DNA from: JAKPQD01 sp029572965
GTDB lineage: Bacteria; Bacteroidota; Bacteroidia; Bacteroidales; DTGW01
Length of the DNA stretch: 11,312 nucleotides
NCBI GenBank assembly: GCA_035374585.1
Contig: DAOSPF010000085.1
Coordinates: 1 to 11,312, forward strand
Reading direction: 5' to 3'
The notes under the pieces were generated by a model. It had not been told where the DNA came from and ran no database searches. It saw only the letters and a program-made list of their open reading frames with translations. Shown here piece by piece: positions 6,549 to 11,312 of the stretch; positions within the stretch are counted from its first letter, which is position 1, and the number at the start of each line of letters is the position of its first letter. Position numbers and translations under genes: made by a program.

Positions 6549-9500
6549 ATGAGTAAAGTTGCGAAAATAACCCTGTTTTTTTTCTTCTTTGCCCAGGTAA
6601 TCCGGGCAGATGAGTCAATGAAAATTGACCTGTATTCATACAAAGATGGGTTGACCACGTCTTCTGTCAACAGCACGTTTAAAGATTCTAAAGGTTATTT
6701 GTGGGTTTGCACTGCAAATGGCCTTTTTCGGTTTGACGGTTATAATTTTCGAAACCTTAATACGCTTACCAGTAATCCTGTTTCGTGCGAAATAATAAGC
6801 ATTACAGAAGACGCTAAACATAACCTTTGGTTGGGCTCAGCTGGCAATGGGGTGTTTTTTTTAGAAGACCAATCTAATAAATTGATTCATCTAAACATCA
6901 GGTTTGAACCCAATGTCCGCATTTATGATATGATTTATTTGAATGGCAGGGTTTGGATGGCTACCACAAAAGGCTTGCTAATAGTGGATCCCGAAGATGT
7001 CAATGATTCGGATGAGCCTGTTAAATATGAGATTTTTATCCCTGACTTTAAAAATAAAAGCCCTCAAGCCCGTGTTATCAACTGTATATATCATGTTGAG
7101 GGTAGTAACACCCTTTGGATAGGCTCCAATGCCTCGCTTTATGCAATGAATCTCAATACAAAACAGTTCAAAGGTATCTATTCTCATCCTCAAAATTCAA
7201 TCCGCTCGCTTTCTTGTTTCAACGGAAATATTGTTGCCGGAAGCTGGGATGGAGGCATATTTATTGTTGATACAGCCACTTATGCCAAAACTTCATCTCC
7301 TTTTGTAGATTATATCAACGCTGTTATTGGCGACAAAAGGGTGGTATCTGTATTTTATGATGTTAAAGGGTTGATGTATGTGGCAACTTATAGTAACGGA
7401 TTGTATGTTTTTTCGGGCAATAAAGCCGGAGATTATTCATACACCAATTACAGGAATGACAAGAATATTTATGAAAATATCAAAACCAATACAATTAACC
7501 ATGTTTTGAAGGATAACGATGGCGTTGTATGGTTGTCGATGAACCTGCCTGCGCTGGCCAAAATTTACAAGCAGGAAAGTGATATTTCTTTTTTTTCGCC
7601 CAAAAGAAATAATAATGAAATAAAAGAATTTTCTACGGTTTCGCAATCTAAACTTAAGGACAAGCTTTGGATAACCACCAATGGGGACGGGATGTACCTT
7701 TTCAATACAAAGACTAAGGTTTTTGAGCATTTCAATTCGTCAGCAAATAAAGGGCTTAAGCTTCATTATGACAATGTGTCCCGCTGTTTTCAAGATAAAA
7801 AGGGCAACCTTTGGATTGTTTATTCAATGAATGGCTTGTACGTGGTGCCTGCTTTGTATGCAGCCCAGCTGACTGAGGAAAAAAATACAAAAGTCATAGT
7901 GCCTGTCAATGCAAACGAAATGATTTCTAATGACAGTAAGCTAAATTCTTATATTACAAACTTCTACGAAGACAGCAAAGGCCGTCTGTGGATAGGTAGC
8001 TGGGGCGCTTTGTATTTGGTCTCGACCAATACTGATTTTCAGTTTGCCCGTACCACTCAGGACCTTATCAAAAACAGTAACACAAAGTGCGTTTATTTTG
8101 ATGAGTATAAAGAAATGGTTGATTTTCCTATCTATCCGCTCATTTCAATGGTAGAAATACGCAATAACAACTTCTGGCTGGGAACTTTCGGTGGGGGAAT
8201 AATTGAACTTATCGAAAACTCCCCAAATAACTTTACCGGCCATGTTTCTGAGCTGAATAAAGATTTGCCCCAGATGAACATTAAATGCTTAATTAAGGAC
8301 AAGTATAATGGCATTTGGATTGGCACAAACAACGGGCTTGGGTATATCGGCCCCGGAAAAAGCAATTTGAAGGTGTATTCAAAAAATGATGGCCTTTTGT
8401 CTGACGATATCAACAGTATTGTTGAAGATGACAAATCAAATATTTGGCTATCAACAAATTATGGCTGCATTTTGTTTAACAAACCTAAAAATTCTATTAA
8501 AAACTTTCTTTCATTATCCAATGATGATATCAATCAGTATATTGTAAAATCTGGTGCTGTTGATAATAGCGGCCATGTTTGGTTTGCAACAAGCGAAGCC
8601 GTTGTTACTTTTGACCCTGATGGGGAGAAAAACAATATGTCGAAAAGCAGCTTCCGTTTTACTGAATTGAAAATAGATAATAAGTATATTGTTCCTCTTG
8701 AAAAGGTAAACGGAACCCGTGTCATTGATAAAAACCTCGATTATTGTACAGAAGTCAACATACCATACAACCACACCCTGAGCTTGACATTTGCTATGCT
8801 TGACTATAAAGCTGCCGGGTACACATTGTTTAAATACAGGATAAGCAAAAAAAGTGAATGGATTATCCTCAACAATGGACAGCGAAGTATCAACCTTTCA
8901 AGCCTAAAGCCTGGCAAATACCTGCTTGAAGTAGAACCTGTCAATTCAAATGCTGGTGTACAAGGTATTAGCCTGCAATTGAATTTTTTGCCGCCATTCT
9001 GGCAAACCAAGGTGGCATTTCTGATTTATTTTTTCTTTTTGCTTGGTATGTTCTGGGTTTACCGAAGGTTGACCCTGCAAAAGCTGAACGAAAAAAAACT
9101 GGTTGAAATTGAACGTTACGAAAGAAAAAAACTTGAAGAAATGGACAAAATGAAAACCGAGTTTTTTTCAAATATCTCGCATGAGTTCCGTACTCCTCTT
9201 AGTTTGATTATCAATCCATTAGAAAGGTTTGTTAAAGACGCAAAGTATTCTGATGAAGAAAAAGAACGCTTTCGTCTGATATTGAAGAGTAGCAACCGCT
9301 TGCTCAAGCTTACCAATGAGCTGATGGATTTTAGCAAAATAGAAAAAAATCTGCTTGTCCCGGAATTTGAACTTTGCAAAATGCTTGATTTTATAAACGA
9401 AATATGCGCCTTGTTTAGAAATGTTGCCGATTCTATGAATATTGACTTTAAGGTGCATTGCAATGCCGGGGACATTGAAATACCTGTTGATAAAAAAATG

Positions 9501-10685
9501 ATTGAAAAAGTGGTTTTCAACTTGTTGTCAAACGCTTTTAAATATACCCCAAACAATGGGACAGTCCTTGTTGTTATTGATAAAATTGAAAATTTAGACA
9601 AGCAATATGCCAAAATTTCTGTTATTAATACTGGTGAAGGTATCTCCAAAGAAAATTTGTCCAAAATTTTTGACCGTTTCTATCAGGTAAATAATGTGCA
9701 AAACCGCAATATGGAAGGGACGGGTATTGGATTGTCCTTGGTCAAAAGCTATATCGAACTGCACAACGGCATTGTTGAAGTAAAAAGTATCCCTAATGTT
9801 GAAACTTCATTTGAAGTTTTCTTACCTTTTGTTCAGCCCGGTTTTTCAGATAGTGCAAAAAAGAATAGCTTTGAGCCAATGAAAGTTAGCATCGAAAATC
9901 CAGCTATGCTTAAACCTACCTATCATTACCATCTGTTGGTGATTGAAGATGATGAAGAAATCCGTAATTTTATTGTTGACGAGCTCAAAGCTGATTTCAA
10001 CATTTCAATAGCTGTCAATGGCGAAGAAGGCCTTAGGTTGGCAAATGAACAACTCCCCGATTTAATTATTACCGATGTGATGATGCCCAGATTGTCGGGT
10101 ATTGAGCTTTGCAAGAAGCTGAAAAACCAAATGAGTACATCGCATATCCCTATAATTATTTTATCTGCCAAAGCTTCTACCAGCAACCAGATTGAAGGCC
10201 TCGAAATGGGCGCTGATGTTTACATGGTCAAGCCTTTTAGCATCGAGCACCTTAAAATTCAAGTGCTTAGGTTGATCAATTTTAAAGAGGCCATTTATTC
10301 TAGGTATTTGAAAGAAACTTCATTGCTCCCTGATGGGGCTTTGGCTTCAAAGCTCGATGAAGAGTTTATGAAAAAAATCATGGCTTATATTGAAGAAAAC
10401 CTTACCGATACCAACCTGAGCGTTGACCAGCTTGCAGAAAGCGTCTCGCTGAGCAGGGTACAAACATATAGAAAAATCAAAGCTATTACCGGTCTTTCGG
10501 CAGTTGAGTTTATCCGTACTATCAGGTTGAAAAAAGCCGCCCAGCTTGTTGTCGAAAAGCGTCTTAGCTATACCGAAATTGCCTTTGAAACAGGTTTTGC
10601 CTCTGCTTCTTATTTTTCAAAATGTTTTCATGACCATTTTGGAAAAACCCCATCTGAGTTTGCTACAGATTATGGAGAAAAATAG
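6549..10685 (+). CDS. Hybrid two-component system sensor/regulator (HTCS)
   Basis: This 1378-aa protein combines sensor kinase and transcription activator and probably switches on the neighbouring hydrolase genes when it binds an oligosaccharide in the periplasm. Order of parts: signal peptide (1-20, MSKVAKITLFFFFFAQVIRA); periplasmic beta-propeller blades (about 25-735) with repeated GxLWxxTxxGL-type motifs; Y_Y_Y domain (about 743-815); one membrane helix (about 822-838); coiled-coil linker; HisKA with H878 in SHEFRTP; HATPase with N991/N995 in NLLSNAFKYTP and a GTGIG loop (G1057-G1061); receiver with acidic D1134/D1135, phospho-acceptor D1176 in TDVMMP and K1228 in MVKPF; AraC-type double HTH (about 1275-1376). 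Every signalling residue expected is present and the length is normal for the family. ATG 6549 is preferred because it starts the signal peptide; an in-frame TTG at 6507 would add 14 residues. An 8-T run (6576-6583) lies in the signal-peptide codons. The ligand cannot be read from sequence; xyloglucan oligosaccharide is inferred from the neighbours. Confidence 0.95.
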   Translation: MSKVAKITLFFFFFAQVIRADESMKIDLYSYKDGLTTSSVNSTFKDSKGYLWVCTANGLFRFDGYNFRNLNTLTSNPVSCEIISITEDAKHNLWLGSAGNGVFFLEDQSNKLIHLNIRFEPNVRIYDMIYLNGRVWMATTKGLLIVDPEDVNDSDEPVKYEIFIPDFKNKSPQARVINCIYHVEGSNTLWIGSNASLYAMNLNTKQFKGIYSHPQNSIRSLSCFNGNIVAGSWDGGIFIVDTATYAKTSSPFVDYINAVIGDKRVVSVFYDVKGLMYVATYSNGLYVFSGNKAGDYSYTNYRNDKNIYENIKTNTINHVLKDNDGVVWLSMNLPALAKIYKQESDISFFSPKRNNNEIKEFSTVSQSKLKDKLWITTNGDGMYLFNTKTKVFEHFNSSANKGLKLHYDNVSRCFQDKKGNLWIVYSMNGLYVVPALYAAQLTEEKNTKVIVPVNANEMISNDSKLNSYITNFYEDSKGRLWIGSWGALYLVSTNTDFQFARTTQDLIKNSNTKCVYFDEYKEMVDFPIYPLISMVEIRNNNFWLGTFGGGIIELIENSPNNFTGHVSELNKDLPQMNIKCLIKDKYNGIWIGTNNGLGYIGPGKSNLKVYSKNDGLLSDDINSIVEDDKSNIWLSTNYGCILFNKPKNSIKNFLSLSNDDINQYIVKSGAVDNSGHVWFATSEAVVTFDPDGEKNNMSKSSFRFTELKIDNKYIVPLEKVNGTRVIDKNLDYCTEVNIPYNHTLSLTFAMLDYKAAGYTLFKYRISKKSEWIILNNGQRSINLSSLKPGKYLLEVEPVNSNAGVQGISLQLNFLPPFWQTKVAFLIYFFFLLGMFWVYRRLTLQKLNEKKLVEIERYERKKLEEMDKMKTEFFSNISHEFRTPLSLIINPLERFVKDAKYSDEEKERFRLILKSSNRLLKLTNELMDFSKIEKNLLVPEFELCKMLDFINEICALFRNVADSMNIDFKVHCNAGDIEIPVDKKMIEKVVFNLLSNAFKYTPNNGTVLVVIDKIENLDKQYAKISVINTGEGISKENLSKIFDRFYQVNNVQNRNMEGTGIGLSLVKSYIELHNGIVEVKSIPNVETSFEVFLPFVQPGFSDSAKKNSFEPMKVSIENPAMLKPTYHYHLLVIEDDEEIRNFIVDELKADFNISIAVNGEEGLRLANEQLPDLIITDVMMPRLSGIELCKKLKNQMSTSHIPIIILSAKASTSNQIEGLEMGADVYMVKPFSIEHLKIQVLRLINFKEAIYSRYLKETSLLPDGALASKLDEEFMKKIMAYIEENLTDTNLSVDQLAESVSLSRVQTYRKIKAITGLSAVEFIRTIRLKKAAQLVVEKRLSYTEIAFETGFASASYFSKCFHDHFGKTPSEFATDYGEK

Positions 10686-10805
10686 GTGACTGGCGCTTTT
10701 CAATTCGTGATTTTGAGGTTAAACGGATTGTTTGTTTTTGAGATATTTTCAACATAAGGTCAATAAGCAAAAACATTTGTAAAGGCCTTTTTAACTTGGG
10801 GCATA

Positions 10806-10916
10806 TATTTTTGTATTCACAATTTGAATCCGAGTTTCTATACTTGTTTCCTTTTTAGAGAAAAAGGTTACAATGGGACGGGGAAATACCTGAAAAGGCG
10901 TTTCCCCGTTTTTTTT
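10806..10916 (+). ncRNA. Candidate small RNA of about 95-100 nt, or structured HTCS 3' UTR
   Basis: TATTTTTG at 10806-10813 matches the Bacteroidota -7 element TAnnTTTG exactly. The nearest TTTG upstream (10776-10779) is 26 bases away instead of about 19-21, so the promoter is only half supported. A transcript starting near 10820 would contain a hairpin CCTTTTT/AAAAAGG with an AGAG loop (10850-10867) and end at the terminator at 10909-10916. No credible protein is encoded. The alternative is that all of this is the 3' untranslated end of the HTCS message. I do not recognise an RNA family. Confidence 0.25.
10878..10916 (+). terminator. Rho-independent terminator
   Basis: A perfect 9-bp stem (ACGGGGAAA 10878-10886, TTTCCCCGT 10901-10909) is capped by an inner CCT/AGG stem with a GAAA tetraloop (10889-10898). 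It is followed directly by a run of eight T (10909-10916). This is a strong + strand intrinsic terminator. It lies about 190 bases after the HTCS stop and ends either that transcript or a short RNA from the spacer. Confidence 0.88.
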
Positions 10917-10937
10917 AGTAGCACAACCTTTTTGTCA

Positions 10938-11165
10938 TGTTTTAGCCCCCTAAATAATCGGACGAAAGTATAGATAAAAATCTGTACTTTTATCATTATG
11001 GAAAAAAGAACTTTTACAAAAGAAGAAAAGCTTCGGATAATCAAAAAAGCTTCCGAAAACGGAGTGAACCCGACACTTGAAAAATACGGGGTTTATCGTG
11101 CATCGTATTACACGTGGAAGCAGAAATTTGAAGAAATGGGAGAGGAAGGCTTTCATCATGGTATG
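10938..11165 (+). mobile_element. Left part of an IS3-family-like insertion sequence (truncated)
   Basis: The putative left end begins with TG at 10938-10939 and runs through GCCCCCTAAATAATCGGACG (10945-10964), which resembles the TG-starting, C-run-containing terminal repeats of IS3-family elements. The OrfA start follows about 60 bases from the putative end, as in such elements. The right end, OrfB and target duplication are not in the window. Recognisable element sequence stops near 11165, where OrfA loses similarity to its family. The exact left boundary is an estimate. Confidence 0.5.
10998..11165 (+). pseudogene. Truncated IS3-family transposase OrfA
   Basis: The ATG at 10998 opens a frame whose first 56 residues (MEKRTFTKEEKLRIIKKASE, then VYRASYYTWKQKFEEMGEEGFHHGM) are the N-terminal helix-turn-helix of an IS3-type OrfA (HTH_Tnp_1 style). 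The usual continuation, a leucine-zipper segment beginning near LEKEN, is missing. After M56 the frame stays open to the window edge (105 codons in all). The added residues (PFVHRSLPIKAVCSILLRRI and onward) do not resemble a transposase and are encoded by palindrome-rich DNA of different composition. The gene is therefore probably broken by a deletion, recombination or a second insertion near 11160-11166. Whole-protein function is unlikely. The call of OrfA for the first part is firm. Confidence 0.72.
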
Positions 11166-11312
11166 CCCTTCGTTCATCGTAGCCTGCCAATAAAAGCGGT
11201 CTGTAGCATCCTGCTACGTCGCATAGTAACCGGCCTACGGCCGTTTAACATGGCATGTCAAGGCTTGGCGTGGTTTGGTTTGAGCAGGCCTAAAAGCTTT
11301 GCGTTTTCTGAA
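11166..11312. repeat. Palindrome-rich foreign segment at the window edge (partial)
   Basis: This segment is visibly more GC-rich than the DNA to its left and carries three perfect inverted repeats close together: GTAGCA/TGCTAC with a TCC loop (11203-11217), CGGCC/GGCCG with a TAC loop (11231-11243) and ACATG/CATGT around one G (11248-11258). It breaks the OrfA reading frame's similarity and shows no convincing gene on either strand. It could be the end of another mobile or repeated element, but it is cut by the window edge and I do not recognise the family. Confidence 0.45.

Larger units (their letters stand above)
10686..10937 (+). other. Non-coding spacer after the HTCS
   Basis: No gene is seen in this 252-bp stretch. 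It holds a 10-base palindrome AAAGGCCTTT (10781-10790), a -7-like TATTTTTG (10806-10813), a small A/T hairpin (10850-10867) and a strong intrinsic terminator (10878-10916). Together with the start of the IS3-like element this makes about 312 bases without an open gene. The first 120 bases show nothing I can name. Confidence 0.6.

Noticed and set aside
9116..9664. Minus-strand open frame of 182 codons inside the HTCS
   Set aside because: It mirrors the conserved histidine kinase codons, is rich in Ser/Leu/Ile as antisense frames are, and has no domain signal.
10873..10893. Tiny frame ATG GGA CGG GGA AAT ACC TGA preceded by AAAAAGG, a possible leader peptide
   Set aside because: It is six codons long, has no repeated regulatory codons, runs into the terminator stem and has no following gene to control.
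10950..11177. Minus-strand open frame of 75 codons
   Set aside because: It lies antisense to the OrfA codons, is very Phe-rich and shows no recognisable domain.
11243..11249. GTTTAAC as an integron attC core (RYYYAAC)
   Set aside because: A 7-base match with no visible partner core, no integrase and the needed second half outside the window.
1..11312. CRISPR array, tRNA, rRNA or phage genes
   Set aside because: No spaced direct repeats, no cloverleaf or ribosomal RNA signatures and no phage structural motifs were seen.

Overview
The window looks like a carbohydrate-utilisation locus from a member of the Bacteroidota, most likely a Bacteroidales- or Marinilabiliales-like organism. The evidence is a full-length hybrid two-component system (HTCS) regulator, Bacteroidota-style glycoside hydrolases, a C-terminal tail resembling a type IX secretion (T9SS) sorting domain on one enzyme, A-rich leaders without clear Shine-Dalgarno sequences, and moderately AT-rich DNA. 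Genus and species cannot be read from this sequence. All intact genes are on the + strand.

Layout: (1) 1-63 is the end of an upstream intergenic region, with a heptamer tandem repeat just before the first start codon. (2) 64-2118 encodes a multidomain secreted GH5 endo-glucanase-type enzyme. (3) 2152-4572 encodes a periplasmic GH31 enzyme, probably an alpha-xylosidase, 33 bp after the GH5 gene. (4) 4573-4782 is a structured leader with a strong cUUCGg hairpin. (5) 4783-6381 encodes a periplasmic GH43 enzyme, probably an alpha-L-arabinofuranosidase or beta-xylosidase. (6) 6549-10685 encodes an HTCS: a periplasmic two-propeller sensor, Y_Y_Y domain, one membrane helix, histidine kinase, receiver and AraC-type DNA-binding domain in one chain. 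(7) 10686-10937 is non-coding and holds a clear intrinsic terminator, possibly ending a small RNA. (8) From about 10938 an IS3-type element begins. Its OrfA gene is recognisable for about 56 codons and then runs into unrelated, palindrome-rich, more GC-rich DNA that continues to the window edge.

How the genes probably work together (inference): GH5 cuts a beta-glucan backbone outside the cell. GH31 removes alpha-xylosyl side groups and GH43 removes arabinosyl or xylosyl groups from imported oligosaccharides in the periplasm. The HTCS senses an oligosaccharide and activates the operon. An endo-GH5, an alpha-xylosidase-like GH31 and a GH43 next to an HTCS fit xyloglucan best, but no SusC/SusD pair, beta-glucosidase or beta-galactosidase lies in the window. 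The unit is therefore partial or continues upstream.

The enzymes and regulator are recognisable families with intact catalytic residues. I do not see a wholly new system. The less ordinary parts are the leader repeat, the structured GH43 leader, the possible small RNA after the HTCS, and the broken transposase with its foreign tail.
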